Below the pieces are notes generated by a model, which was not told where the DNA came from, ran no database searches, and worked only from the letters and a program-made list of their open reading frames with translations. From NCBI RefSeq assembly GCF_004217145.1, contig NZ_SHKR01000001.1:55583-119582 (forward strand): a DNA stretch of 64,000 bases, in the 5' to 3' direction. A program made the translations under genes and the position numbers. Positions 44,487-52,486 of the stretch are shown here, one piece after another. Numbering within the stretch: the first letter of the stretch is position 1; each line of letters opens with the position of its first letter. The stretch comes from Kribbella rubisoli. GTDB taxonomy: Bacteria > Actinomycetota > Actinomycetes > Propionibacteriales > Kribbellaceae.

Positions 44487-45707
44487 TTAGGAGCGGGTGT
44501 TCTGGTGCGGGGTGAGCTGCGTGTGGAGGACCAAGGAGGCGGCGCCGAGGGCGGCGGCGCTCGGGCCCAGTTTCGACAGCTCGACGCGGGTGGGATGCAT
44601 CGCGCGGACGAAGGACAGGCGGTTGAGTTCCTGGGCCGCGACGCGGACGTAGATGTCGCCGGCCTCGCTGAACCCGGGGCCGGCGAGGATGATCTGGTTG
44701 AGGTCGAGCAGGTTCGTGATCGAGAGCAGCGCCTTGGCCAGGTAGGTGGCGGACTCCTCGATCAGCTCGACACATCTTGGGTCCCCGGCCGCGGCCAGGC
44801 GGGCGATCTTCGCGAAGTCGGAGCGGGTCGAGAGCCGTCGTCCGCGGAGGCCGAGCTTGTCGGCAAGCGTCTCGTCCTGGCCAGCGCGAGCGACCACCGC
44901 GGCCGGGGCGGCGAGACTCTCCAGGCAGCCCTGGCCGCCACACCAGCACTGCGGACCGTTCACGTCGAGGACCATGTGGCCGATCTCGCCGACGTTGGAC
45001 GACGAGCCGCGGTACACGTCGCCGTTCGTGACCAGGCCGAGGCCGAAGCCGGCCGCCATGTAGACGGTCGCGAAGTCGTTCACCGACGGGATCTTGCCCG
45101 CCCAGAACTCGCCGATCGCGGCGCAGGTGGAGTCGTTCTCGACCACGATCGGATGGTCGATCGCGTCCTTCAGCGTGTCCCGGACCGCAAAGGGCTCCCA
45201 GGCGTACTTCTCCGAGTCCGTTCGCAGGAGCCGGGTGCCGCCGCGACCCTGCCGCCCGGCCAGTGCGACCCCGACGCCGACCAGCGTCGACGGCTCGATC
45301 TCGGCCTTGACGATCAGGTCTTCGAGCTCGGCCGTGATCCGCTGCACGGCCGTCGCCGGCGCGTCCTTGCCGATCCCCCGTGACGACACCTGCTCGATCA
45401 CGCGCCCGCTCATATCGGTGACGACGTACGTCGTGCTCGGCGTGTCGACGGCGATACCGATCGCGTGCCGGGCGCGGGGGTTGAACTGCAGCAGCGTGGC
45501 GCGTTTGCCGCCGGTGGGGTCGCCGTACCCGGTCTCGATGATCAGGCCGTCGGCGAGTAGTCGCTTGACCACGCGGGAGATCGACGCGCCGGTCAGCCCG
45601 GACCGGTCGGCGAGGTCGACGCGGGTGACCGTGCCGCTCGAGCGGATCAGGTCCAGGATCGCGCTGTGGGTCTCCTGCGCGGTCGCACCTCTCAGAATCT
45701 TCGCCAC
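44487..45707 (-). CDS. ROK family transcriptional repressor
   Basis: This 406-aa protein has a MarR-like winged helix (VTRVDLADRSGLTGASISRVVKRL) and a ROK sugar-kinase-like domain with the zinc motif CWCGGQGCLES. GTG 45707 follows GGGAGGGTGAT and is the preferred start. It is convergent with the sugar operon and most likely represses it; the ligand is probably a sugar or sugar phosphate. Confidence 0.88.
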   Translation of the reverse strand: MAKILRGATAQETHSAILDLIRSSGTVTRVDLADRSGLTGASISRVVKRLLADGLIIETGYGDPTGGKRATLLQFNPRARHAIGIAVDTPSTTYVVTDMSGRVIEQVSSRGIGKDAPATAVQRITAELEDLIVKAEIEPSTLVGVGVALAGRQGRGGTRLLRTDSEKYAWEPFAVRDTLKDAIDHPIVVENDSTCAAIGEFWAGKIPSVNDFATVYMAAGFGLGLVTNGDVYRGSSSNVGEIGHMVLDVNGPQCWCGGQGCLESLAAPAAVVARAGQDETLADKLGLRGRRLSTRSDFAKIARLAAAGDPRCVELIEESATYLAKALLSITNLLDLNQIILAGPGFSEAGDIYVRVAAQELNRLSFVRAMHPTRVELSKLGPSAAALGAASLVLHTQLTPHQNTRS

Positions 45708-45727
45708 ATCACCCTCCCTCGGATCGC

Positions 45728-45752
45728 ACTTTAGTACACAACGTAAGGAAGT
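45728..45752. promoter_or_regulatory. Putative ROK autoregulatory site
   Basis: ACTTTAGTAC-N5-GTAAGGAAGT is an imperfect inverted repeat 21 bp before the ROK start. GTAAGGAAG resembles the GTTAGGAA boxes at 24279 and 38113. Confidence 0.4.
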
Positions 45753-45760
45753 GGCAGTAG

Positions 45761-45791
45761 TTGACCTCAATCATTGTTGAGGTTCTAGCGT
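45761..45791 (+). promoter_or_regulatory. MerR-type promoter/operator with 19-bp spacer
   Basis: TTGACC (45761-45766) and TAGCGT (45786-45791) are 19 bp apart, the long spacing that MerR/SoxR activators need. The palindrome ACCTCAA-N6-TTGAGGT (45764-45783) lies between and over the -35, closely resembling SoxR boxes. The transcript would start at or next to the ATG at 45800, i.e. leaderless. Confidence 0.75.
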
Positions 45792-45799
45792 TGCCGAGC

Positions 45800-46774
45800 A
45801 TGAAGGCGATCAGATTGCATGCGTTCGGTCCGGCCGAGAACCTGCTCTACGAGGAGGTGCCGGACCCGGTTCCTTTGGACGGCATGGCGCTCGTCGAGGT
45901 GGAGGCGGCCGGGGTCCATCTCGTCGACACGATGATCCGTGCGGGCACGACCGGCGGCAGCCCGATCCCGGTGCCGGAGCTGCCCACGATCCCGGGCCGC
46001 GAGGTGGCCGGCCGGGTGAGCGCGGTCGGGCCGGACGTTTCCTCGTCGTGGGTCGGCAAACGGGTCGTGGTCCATCTCGGCATGGTGCCAGGCGGGTACG
46101 CCGAACGTGCGGTGGCGAAGGTCGAGTCGCTGTACGAGATTCCCGATCATGTGGACGCCGCGCAGGCGGTGGCCGCGATCGGGACGGGGCGGACCACGGC
46201 GGGGATTCTGTCCCAGGCCCGGCTCACCGCCGACGATGTCGTACTGGTCACCGCGGCGGCGGGCGGGATCGGCAGCTATCTGATCCAAGCGGGGCGGAAC
46301 ATCGGGGCGACGGTGATCGGGTTGGCGGGCGGACCGGCGAAGGTGGAGCTGGTGCGGTCGCTGGGCGCGCACTACGCGATCGACTACAACGATCCCGGCT
46401 GGGCCGCGGGCTTGAAGGCCGAGCTGGGTGATCGCGAAGTGAGCGTTCTGCTCGACGGAGTTGGTGGGGCCAACGGGCAGCAGGCGTTCGAGCTCCTCGG
46501 CCGTGGCGGACGTCTGTTGATGTTCGGGTGGTCGGGTGGCGGCGCGATCGAGTTCACCGACGAGGATCTGGCCGCGCGCGGCCTCACGGCCGGTTGGGCC
46601 CTCGGTGCGAAGCTGACCGCACGGCTCCGCACCCTCGAGACCGCAGCCCTCGATGAGACCACCTCGGGCCGGTGGAAGGCGCTGACGACGACGTTCCCGC
46701 TGTCGGAGGCAGCAGCCGCCCACCGGGCACTCGAGGAGCGCGCAACCACCGGGAAGGTCGTCCTCCTCACCTGA
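45800..46774 (+). CDS. Quinone oxidoreductase-like MDR protein
   Basis: This 324-aa zinc-independent medium-chain reductase has a GroES-like N terminus (LYEEVPDPVPLDGMALVEV; PTIPGREVAGRVSAVG) and the NADPH-binding VLVTAAAGGIGSYLIQAGR. It probably reduces quinones or enones. ATG 45800 is chosen because the MerR-type promoter ends right before it, and SoxR-controlled quinone reductases are known in Streptomyces. Confidence 0.85.
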   Translation: MKAIRLHAFGPAENLLYEEVPDPVPLDGMALVEVEAAGVHLVDTMIRAGTTGGSPIPVPELPTIPGREVAGRVSAVGPDVSSSWVGKRVVVHLGMVPGGYAERAVAKVESLYEIPDHVDAAQAVAAIGTGRTTAGILSQARLTADDVVLVTAAAGGIGSYLIQAGRNIGATVIGLAGGPAKVELVRSLGAHYAIDYNDPGWAAGLKAELGDREVSVLLDGVGGANGQQAFELLGRGGRLLMFGWSGGGAIEFTDEDLAARGLTAGWALGAKLTARLRTLETAALDETTSGRWKALTTTFPLSEAAAAHRALEERATTGKVVLLT

Positions 46775-46781
46775 GACTCAG

Positions 46782-46900
46782 GAGGCACCGGGGACGTGGG
46801 TCACGCGGGCCGTCACGTGGGCAGAGGCGACCTACTGAGCGTGCGGTTGCCGGCCGTACACCCGCAAGATGCTCGCGGCGATCCCGCGGCCCGGTGCCTC
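46782..46900. terminator. Inverted repeat between convergent genes
   Basis: GAGGCACCGGG (46782-46792) and CCCGGTGCCTC (46890-46900) are exact complements around a 97-nt GC-rich interval. It may act as a terminator for the quinone oxidoreductase and AraC genes, though the loop is long. Confidence 0.35.
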
Positions 46901-47690
46901 AGGTACGCCGGTAGTCGCGGGGGGAGACACCGAACTGCGAGCGGAATCGGCGTGACAGGTGGAACTCGTCGGCGAAACCGAGGCTCCGGGCGATCTCGCG
47001 GTGGGTGAGGTCGGTCAGGCGTAGCAGCGTTGCCGCGGCCTGCAAGCGTCGTACGTTGCGGAACGCTGCGGGCGTCTGACCGACCTGTTTGGCGAATCTC
47101 CGGCGGAACGTGTCGTAGCTCAGACCGGCCTCGGCGGCGATGGCGGCGAGGTCGGTGCTCGCGGTGAGGTCGTCGGCCAGGCGGGTCATGGCGTCCACAA
47201 TCTCCATGCTGACGTCTTCTGTCGTGGTGTCCTCGACATCGACGAGCCAGTCGGCCAGTGCCATCAGTTGGTGCTCGGCGGCGCGGCGGGTCTTGGGCGG
47301 CGCCCGCAGTACGGTGCGGAGTGCTTCGACCGAGGGTTGCGGGCTGGGGTAGCGCGGGCCGGCGCCGGTCAGGTGCGGGAGCGCGTCGAAGATCGGGCCG
47401 GTGAAGACGGCGAACAGCTCGGTCCAGCGCTCCCCCGGATCGGTGTGGTACGTGTGCGGAAACCTTGGCGGCACGAGCGTGTGGGCGCCCCCGGTGATCC
47501 GCTCCGCGCGACCGTCGGCGTCACGATAGTTGCCCTCGCCATCGATCAGCACCGACAACACGTAGGCATCCATCACCCGGAGCGCGGGCGACATGATCGG
47601 CTCGGAGTCGATCACCTCACCGGCGAGCACCAACTGACCGAGCCTGGTCACCGGCCCCTCCGCGATCGTGACGATCGTGCGCTCGCTCAT
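46899..47690 (-). CDS. AraC family transcriptional regulator
   Basis: This 263-aa protein has an N-terminal cupin-like sensing domain (LVPPRFPHTYHT) and a C-terminal double HTH (LAAIAAEAGLSYDTFRRRFAKQ; REIARSLGFADEFHLSRRFR). It is divergent from the PhyH gene by about 110 bp and probably controls it; the ligand is likely a sugar or small organic compound. Confidence 0.85.
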   Translation of the reverse strand: MSERTIVTIAEGPVTRLGQLVLAGEVIDSEPIMSPALRVMDAYVLSVLIDGEGNYRDADGRAERITGGAHTLVPPRFPHTYHTDPGERWTELFAVFTGPIFDALPHLTGAGPRYPSPQPSVEALRTVLRAPPKTRRAAEHQLMALADWLVDVEDTTTEDVSMEIVDAMTRLADDLTASTDLAAIAAEAGLSYDTFRRRFAKQVGQTPAAFRNVRRLQAAATLLRLTDLTHREIARSLGFADEFHLSRRFRSQFGVSPRDYRRT

Positions 47691-47798
47691 CTGGTGCAGG
47701 CTACGCCAAAATGTTCATGTCCGGGTCGCGGCGAGACATTCTTTGCCGAGTGCGGTCGACCTAGCGTTTCGGTAAGCCGAACTTCACCGGAGGACGCT

Positions 47799-48551
47799 AT
47801 GAACGACCTGGTCACGCCCGAGCACCTGGCCCAGTTCCGCGACGAGGGGTACTTCGTGCTGGAGGGTGTGCTCACCGACGAACAGCTCGAGCTGTTGCGC
47901 GGCGGAGCGCAGTACTCGATCGACAAGCTCGACGCCGCGATGGATGCCGCCGGCACCGACTCGATCGGGATCAACCACCGGGGCAAGCGGTACTTCAGCA
48001 GCATGATCTACCAGGACCGGCCGGAGCTGCGGCAGTTCCTGTTCAGCGACACGATGGCGGAGATCTGCCAGAAGACGCTGGGCGATGACGCGTGGCTGTT
48101 CTGGGAGCAGTACGTGATCAAGGCCGGCGACCCGAACACAGCCTTCGCCTGGCACCAGGACTCCGGCTACGTCCACGAGGACCACGAGCCGTACCTCACC
48201 TGCTGGATCGCCCTCGACGACGTCACCGAGGAGAACGGCTCGGTCTACCTCCTGCCGTACTCACGCTCGGGCATCAAGTCCTACATCAAACACATCCGCG
48301 ACCCCAAGCTGAACGACATGGTCTGCTACTTCGGCACCGACCCCGGCATCCCGATGACCGCCCCCGCCGGCTCCATCGTCGTGTTCTCCAGCGTCGTCAT
48401 CCACCGCAGCGGCCCCAACCAAACCGACCGCCACCGCCGCGTCTACCTAGCCCAATACTCCAAAGAAGTAATCCCCTCCAAAGACGGCCAGGGCGCCCAC
48501 GGCTCCTTCGACCCCTTCCTGAAAGCCGGCCAGAACATCGCCGACCGCTAA
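47799..48551 (+). CDS. Phytanoyl-CoA dioxygenase (PhyH) family protein
   Basis: This 250-aa Fe(II)/2-oxoglutarate dioxygenase has the HxD pair in AWHQDSGYVHED and the distal His of VVIHRSGPNQTD with Arg for 2OG. ATG follows GGAGG. Such proteins hydroxylate small molecules such as ectoine, hypotaurine-like compounds or catabolic substrates; here unknown. The divergent AraC regulator suggests inducible catabolism. The 3' half uses CCC/ACC codons heavily. Confidence 0.85.
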   Translation: MNDLVTPEHLAQFRDEGYFVLEGVLTDEQLELLRGGAQYSIDKLDAAMDAAGTDSIGINHRGKRYFSSMIYQDRPELRQFLFSDTMAEICQKTLGDDAWLFWEQYVIKAGDPNTAFAWHQDSGYVHEDHEPYLTCWIALDDVTEENGSVYLLPYSRSGIKSYIKHIRDPKLNDMVCYFGTDPGIPMTAPAGSIVVFSSVVIHRSGPNQTDRHRRVYLAQYSKEVIPSKDGQGAHGSFDPFLKAGQNIADR

Positions 48552-48890
48552 TCACTCATCGAAGAAGATCGGTTCGCCGGCTACTCCGCTGAATCCGGCC
48601 AGGCCGTGTGCTTTCGCCAGGTCGAGGACCTCGTCGAAGGTGTCGCGCAGGCTGCCGTAGGCGAGCGTGAGTACGACGTACTTGTCGACGTTCTCCGGGT
48701 TCTCCTCCAGCTCGTAGTCCCCCGGCTCCAGCTCATCTTTCAGGTGCGGAAGTCGCCGCAGCAGCTCCTCGCGGAAACGCAGTACGTCAGCACTGGCCGG
48801 CAACCCGTCGGTGATCCCTTCACAAACGTTGTCGTAGATCTGTTCGGGTTCTCCCGGAATTGCCTTCCAGAAGGCGAAGTCAGAGCTCAT
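48552..48890 (-). CDS. Hypothetical acidic protein
   Basis: This 112-aa protein starts at the ATG after GGAGGACCC. It is very acidic (LKDELEPGDYELEENPENVDK) and starts MSSDFAFWKAIPGEP. I know no named family; the look recalls small immunity-type proteins, without proof. Its start overlaps the end of the upstream gene by 11 bp, so it is part of that operon. Confidence 0.6.
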   Translation of the reverse strand: MSSDFAFWKAIPGEPEQIYDNVCEGITDGLPASADVLRFREELLRRLPHLKDELEPGDYELEENPENVDKYVVLTLAYGSLRDTFDEVLDLAKAHGLAGFSGVAGEPIFFDE

Positions 48891-49632
48891 GGGTCCTCCG
48901 TTGGAGCGCGTTGCCGAGGGTGGTTGAGGCCGTTGCCAGGGCGCCTCGGTTGATTTCGGATGGGGCGCCGTTGGCGAAGGGGTGCCAGCCGGGGAAGAAG
49001 GTGCCGTGGGTCCAGTTGACGGGCTTGGTCTGGTTGAAGGCTGTTTGGAACTTGTGCACGACGGTGGATGGAAGGCTGGCCGAGAGGAAAGGGAGGCTGG
49101 AGATTGCATGTCCGGCGCGGAGGGCGCTGGGAGTGGGCAGGGTCTCCTCGACCGCGATCGAGCCGTAGACGGCACCGGTGCGGGCGGTGGGCTCCCGCAG
49201 TACGTCGGTCGCCCAAGCGGCGAGTTTGTACGCCGCCTTCCGGTCCTTCGACTTCCACAGCTCCTCGGGCAATCCCAGCGCACCGGCCGACACGGAGACC
49301 GCCACCGGATGCGCCTCCGCTTCCGTCCCGTGCAGATGCTCGACGATCACAGTCCCCTTGGCGTGGTAGCCGGCCTTCAGCGGGCGCGAGACCGGGTCCC
49401 CACCGTGCACCGCCGACTCGAACTCCGCACCGGTGAGCTCCACGGTCGATCGGTCAGCCAGATCCTGCAGCATCGCGAACGGTCGACCGCGCGGCGCGAG
49501 CTCGACCACGCCCGACGGCGTACAACCGAACTCGACCGCGATGTCACACGCCTGCCCGAAGGCCACTTCATCACCCGAAGCCACCCACACCGCAATCGTC
49601 AGATGCGGCGGCTCGGGGTAGAGCTCAGTCAC
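48880..49632 (-). CDS. Hypothetical protein
   Basis: This 250-aa protein starts at GTG 49632. It has no signal, membrane helix or motif that I recognise; stretches such as MTELYPEPPHLTIAVWVASG and PVNWTHGTFFPGWHPFANGA look like a folded enzyme-like domain. It lies between a 36-codon ORF and the acidic 112-aa protein, all on the minus strand with overlapping ends. Confidence 0.6.
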   Translation of the reverse strand: MTELYPEPPHLTIAVWVASGDEVAFGQACDIAVEFGCTPSGVVELAPRGRPFAMLQDLADRSTVELTGAEFESAVHGGDPVSRPLKAGYHAKGTVIVEHLHGTEAEAHPVAVSVSAGALGLPEELWKSKDRKAAYKLAAWATDVLREPTARTGAVYGSIAVEETLPTPSALRAGHAISSLPFLSASLPSTVVHKFQTAFNQTKPVNWTHGTFFPGWHPFANGAPSEINRGALATASTTLGNALQRRTHEL

Positions 49633-49735
49633 CGTGGAAGCGAAGTTCGGCAGACGGGTCCGTCGTACGCCGCTCGGCGGGGAGATGTACCGCCGTCAGC
49701 TTCAGCTCGATCTCCAGCAGCACATCATCCCCCAC
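49625..49735 (-). CDS. Candidate 36-aa ORF at the head of the operon
   Basis: GTG 49735 follows AGGAAAG and the frame (VLLEIELKLTAVHLPAERR) looks protein-like. Its stop overlaps the start of the 250-aa gene in another frame. It could be a small gene or the 3' fragment of a larger one, since a stop codon lies just upstream in frame. Confidence 0.35.
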   Translation of the reverse strand: MGDDVLLEIELKLTAVHLPAERRTTDPSAELRFHGD

Positions 49736-49803
49736 GACGCTTTCCTAGGTCTCGATCCGTACGGTGATCATCGCAGGAACTCGGTGAGCCAGCTCGATTC
49801 ACC

Positions 49804-50112
49804 TCACAACGGGAAGTTACATTTCCATGGCGCGTCCAGTTCTTCTGGATTGACGCCGGCTCGTTCGACGGACTCATCAACATCATCGATCGACGACACA
49901 ACCTCGTCGTACACAACTGACATGTTGCCGTCGTAAATGTCGTTATCCTCTGCCAGCAGTTCGCGAGGCACCTCGAATGCCCGGACTCTGAAGTTCCCAG
50001 TCTCTAGCGGGATGACCCAGACCCACGACTCGCTGGCCGCCGAAGCAGAACGTCTCCGAGCGGCGACCTCCGACTGAGACATCAGAAGTCTGTTCATGGC
50101 TTGAGCCTGCAT
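49804..50112 (-). CDS. Hypothetical small acidic protein
   Basis: This 102-aa protein (alternative start ATG 50097) has VWVIPLETGNFRVRAFEVP and an acidic C-terminal half. Its lower GC differs from its neighbours and suggests transfer. The layout recalls orphan immunity genes of contact-dependent toxins, an inference only. It lies between two copies of a diverged short duplication. Confidence 0.45.
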   Translation of the reverse strand: MQAQAMNRLLMSQSEVAARRRSASAASESWVWVIPLETGNFRVRAFEVPRELLAEDNDIYDGNMSVVYDEVVSSIDDVDESVERAGVNPEELDAPWKCNFPL

Positions 50113-50201
50113 GTCAGGACCCCAGAAGATTCGAACGATTGGGCCATCAAAATCACATCAACCCCCACGACACTCCCCCGGGACCCGGATCCGTACGACG
50201 A

Positions 50202-50360
50202 TCATCGCAAGCCGATGCGGGCTCTGATGTCTCGGTTGATCATGACCTTGGCCGACAGGTTAGACCTGATCACCTGACCAAGACTCCCCAGGTCAACAAC
50301 CCTTTGCAGGATCTCTACCAGCGGAGCGACCACCTCGCGTCTGACCCGCTGTGCTAGGGG
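50202..50360 (-). pseudogene. C-terminal protein fragment
   Basis: The minus-strand frame ends VVAPLVEILQRVVDLGSLGQ, followed by a charged tail (NRDIRARIGLR), which looks like a genuine protein C terminus. No convincing start exists: the frame runs upstream into sequence antisense to the YnfA gene, and an internal GTG at 50333 would give only 43 residues. The rest of 50113-50377 shows no other gene. Confidence 0.35.
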
Positions 50361-50377
50361 CCGATCGGACCTGTGTG

Positions 50378-50713
50378 CTAGCTGTTGCGTGGGGCGTACA
50401 TGATGACTGCTACGCCCAGGAGGCAGATCGCCGCGCCTAACACGTCGTAGCGGTCGGGTTTGAAACGATCGACCAGGACTCCCCAGGTCAGGGAGCCGGC
50501 TACGAAGATGCCTCCGTAGGCTGCGAGGATGCGGCCGAAGTTGGGGTCGGGCTGGAAGGTGGCTACGAAGCCGTAGGCGCCTAGGGCAACTATTCCGCCG
50601 GCAATCCAGAGGAGGCCGCGGTGTTCGCGCCAGCCTTGCCAGATGAGCCAGGCGCCACCGATCTCGGCGATCGCGGCTAGGACGAAGAGCAGGACGGAGC
50701 GCAGCACTGTCAC
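50378..50713 (-). CDS. UPF0060 (YnfA) membrane protein
   Basis: This 111-aa protein has four helices and the UPF0060 signatures [38 protein letters not shown] and [20 protein letters not shown]. YnfA is an SMR-like small exporter in E. coli relatives. Here it is cotranscribed with a MerR regulator, whose stop overlaps its start. Confidence 0.9.
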   Translation of the reverse strand: MTVLRSVLLFVLAAIAEIGGAWLIWQGWREHRGLLWIAGGIVALGAYGFVATFQPDPNFGRILAAYGGIFVAGSLTWGVLVDRFKPDRYDVLGAAICLLGVAVIMYAPRNS

Positions 50714-51189
50714 GCGCGGCCGCCCGGCGCCGGTTCGGGTCGGGAGGCGGGGACACGCCGCGGGTCGTGAGTCCGGCGGGTGGTGCCGAGGTCGGCGAAC
50801 GGGAGGGGGCAGTCAGGGTCGCCGGCGCAGGTTTGGAGGTCGTCGCAGCCGGCCGCGATGCCGGCGCGGAGGGTTTCGGCGATGACCGTCAGGTCGGCGA
50901 TCTTGGCTTCCACGTCCGCTAGTTTCTCGCGGGTGCGGGCCTGCAGCCCGGCTCCTTCGCCACGGGCGTGTCGGTGGCGGGCGATGTCCAGCAGTTCGGA
51001 AACCTCGGTGAGCGTGAATCCGAGGCGCTGGGCCGCCTTGATCACGCGCAGCGTCGTGACGGCTTCCGATGGGTAGATGCGATGGCCGCCGAGGCTTCGC
51101 GCCGGTTCAGCGAGGAGGCCGCGGCGTTCGTAGTACCGCAGGGTTTGCAGGTTGACGCCGGCCGCGGCGGCGAGCTCGCTCGATCTCAT
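50710..51189 (-). CDS. MerR family metal-type regulator
   Basis: This 159-aa protein has a MerR N-terminal HTH ([31 protein letters not shown], wing GGHRIYP) and C-terminal cysteines C-x5-C-x5-C ([13 protein letters not shown]), a potential metal or oxidant sensor. It overlaps both neighbours by 4 bp and lies in an operon with YnfA and a CC-containing protein behind a MerR-type promoter. Confidence 0.88.
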   Translation of the reverse strand: MRSSELAAAAGVNLQTLRYYERRGLLAEPARSLGGHRIYPSEAVTTLRVIKAAQRLGFTLTEVSELLDIARHRHARGEGAGLQARTREKLADVEAKIADLTVIAETLRAGIAAGCDDLQTCAGDPDCPLPFADLGTTRRTHDPRRVPASRPEPAPGGRA

Positions 51190-51494
51190 AGACGGTCACT
51201 CAGGCCGTCGAGTACGTCGGTCCGCGCCGGCGGGACCGTGATCCGCAGGCGGAGTTCGTCGGCGTTCGAGCTCAAGGTGAAGGTGAAGAACGAGCAGCAC
51301 TCGGTCTCGCGCGCGGTCAGGTCCTCCACCACTTCGCGCGAGTCGGGTGTAAGCGTGACGTCGAGGGTCTGTGCATCGACGCGATCAGCGCCGCGGAGGT
51401 GTACGGCGAACAGTTGGTCGAACTCCGCCATCCGGAACGGGCGCTCCGCCGTCGGGAGGGTGCAGGCGTCCGGGACCCACGTCAGATCGTCCAT
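51186..51494 (-). CDS. Conserved protein with ETECCSFF motif, MerR operon
   Basis: This 102-aa protein (from ATG 51494) has vicinal cysteines in ARETECCSFFTFTL and a further Cys near the N terminus (PDACTLP). Proteins with this motif often sit beside MerR genes in actinobacteria; a thiol- or metal-binding role is inferred. An earlier GTG at 51533 is disfavoured because the promoter overlaps it. Confidence 0.7.
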   Translation of the reverse strand: MDDLTWVPDACTLPTAERPFRMAEFDQLFAVHLRGADRVDAQTLDVTLTPDSREVVEDLTARETECCSFFTFTLSSNADELRLRITVPPARTDVLDGLSDRL

Positions 51495-51503
51495 GAGATC
51501 GAC

Positions 51504-51533
51504 GGTAAACCTGTACCCAAGTACCGGATGCAA
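51504..51533 (-). promoter_or_regulatory. MerR-type promoter of the CC protein-MerR-YnfA operon
   Basis: On the minus strand TTGCAT (51533-51528) and TTTACC/TTACCG (from 51509/51508) are 18-19 bp apart, with a CC-N-GTAC-N4-GTAC-N-GG near-palindrome (51510-51527) filling the spacer. This is the layout of metal-type MerR operators. Confidence 0.65.
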
Positions 51534-51537
51534 GTCC

Positions 51538-52401
51538 TCAGTCGGTCCAGGTGAGGACGTACGCGACCGCGCCGAAGCTGACCCGGTCCCCCGGCCGCAC
51601 GCGGACGGTGGTGGTGATGCGGAGATCGTTGACGGTGGTGCCGTTCATCGAGCCGAGGTCGCGGAGCATCCAGCCCTCGTCGACGTGCCGGAGCTCGGCG
51701 TGATGCCGCGACACGGACTCGTCGGCCATCCGCAGCGTCGCACCGGCACCGCGCCCGATCCGCACGGTCGGCGAACCAGGCGCCGGCAAGGCAAGACCAG
51801 GAAGCGGTACGGCGGTTTGCGCCCGCACCAAGCTGAAACGCGGAAGCGCATCGAGCCACGCGGCGAGCAACCCGACGGGGTCGAACCGCGCACCGCGCGA
51901 CGGGGTGGGCCGAGCCACGCGCTCCGGGTAGGCAGCGGATCCGGGCGAGCCGGCGGGTCCGTACGCAGTTCCCGCGGCGTGCACAGAGCCATCCGCGGTT
52001 CCCGCGCCGCGCGCGGAGCCATCCGCGGTTCCTGGGCCGCGCGCCGGATCGTGCGCCGTCGCAGGGCGACGAGCAGGAGCGTGGGCGCTTGCGGGGCGCT
52101 GCGCGGGGTCGAGTGGATGGGCTCCCGTTCGAGCGTCCGGGGGTGCTGGCCTCTCCACCTTCAGACGTGGCAGGCGGGTGCGGAGGTTCTTGATCCAGCC
52201 GCGGCGGGGTTCGGTGGATGGGAGGTCTCGGACTGCGTCGGCGAGTTCACCGCGGCTCTGGGCGCGGAGTACGAAGTTCATCCGGCGGATGAAAGTGTCG
52301 TGGGACAGTCGGCCCGAGCCGGCGCCGTCGCGCAGTACGGCGAGGGCGCGGTCGCGCTCCGCGTCCGACGGACGCGTCCCCTCCACCGGTACCGACGTCA
52401 T
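51538..52401 (-). CDS. DUF1707-FHA domain protein
   Basis: This 287-aa protein has an N-terminal DUF1707 (GTRPSDAERDRALAVL to about residue 62), a ~100-residue Ala/Pro/Gly low-complexity linker with AxGPGTADGSA-type repeats, and a C-terminal FHA domain (RIGRGAG, SVSRHHAEL, DLGSMNGTTVND). FHA domains bind phospho-Thr, so it is probably a target or scaffold of a Ser/Thr kinase. ATG 52410 is another possible start. Confidence 0.88.
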   Translation of the reverse strand: MTSVPVEGTRPSDAERDRALAVLRDGAGSGRLSHDTFIRRMNFVLRAQSRGELADAVRDLPSTEPRRGWIKNLRTRLPRLKVERPAPPDARTGAHPLDPAQRPASAHAPARRPATAHDPARGPGTADGSARGAGTADGSVHAAGTAYGPAGSPGSAAYPERVARPTPSRGARFDPVGLLAAWLDALPRFSLVRAQTAVPLPGLALPAPGSPTVRIGRGAGATLRMADESVSRHHAELRHVDEGWMLRDLGSMNGTTVNDLRITTTVRVRPGDRVSFGAVAYVLTWTD

Positions 52402-52486
52402 ACAACGCATTGTCCGGGTGAGCCAGGTTCACTGTCCACCAGCGGCGTTGCTGGTGAGTGTCGGTGCGGTGGGACAGAATGCAGGA

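Noticed and set aside
43225..44949. 574-codon open frame antisense to the beta-glucosidase
   Set aside because: It crosses the terminator hairpin and parts of two certain genes; no domain is visible.
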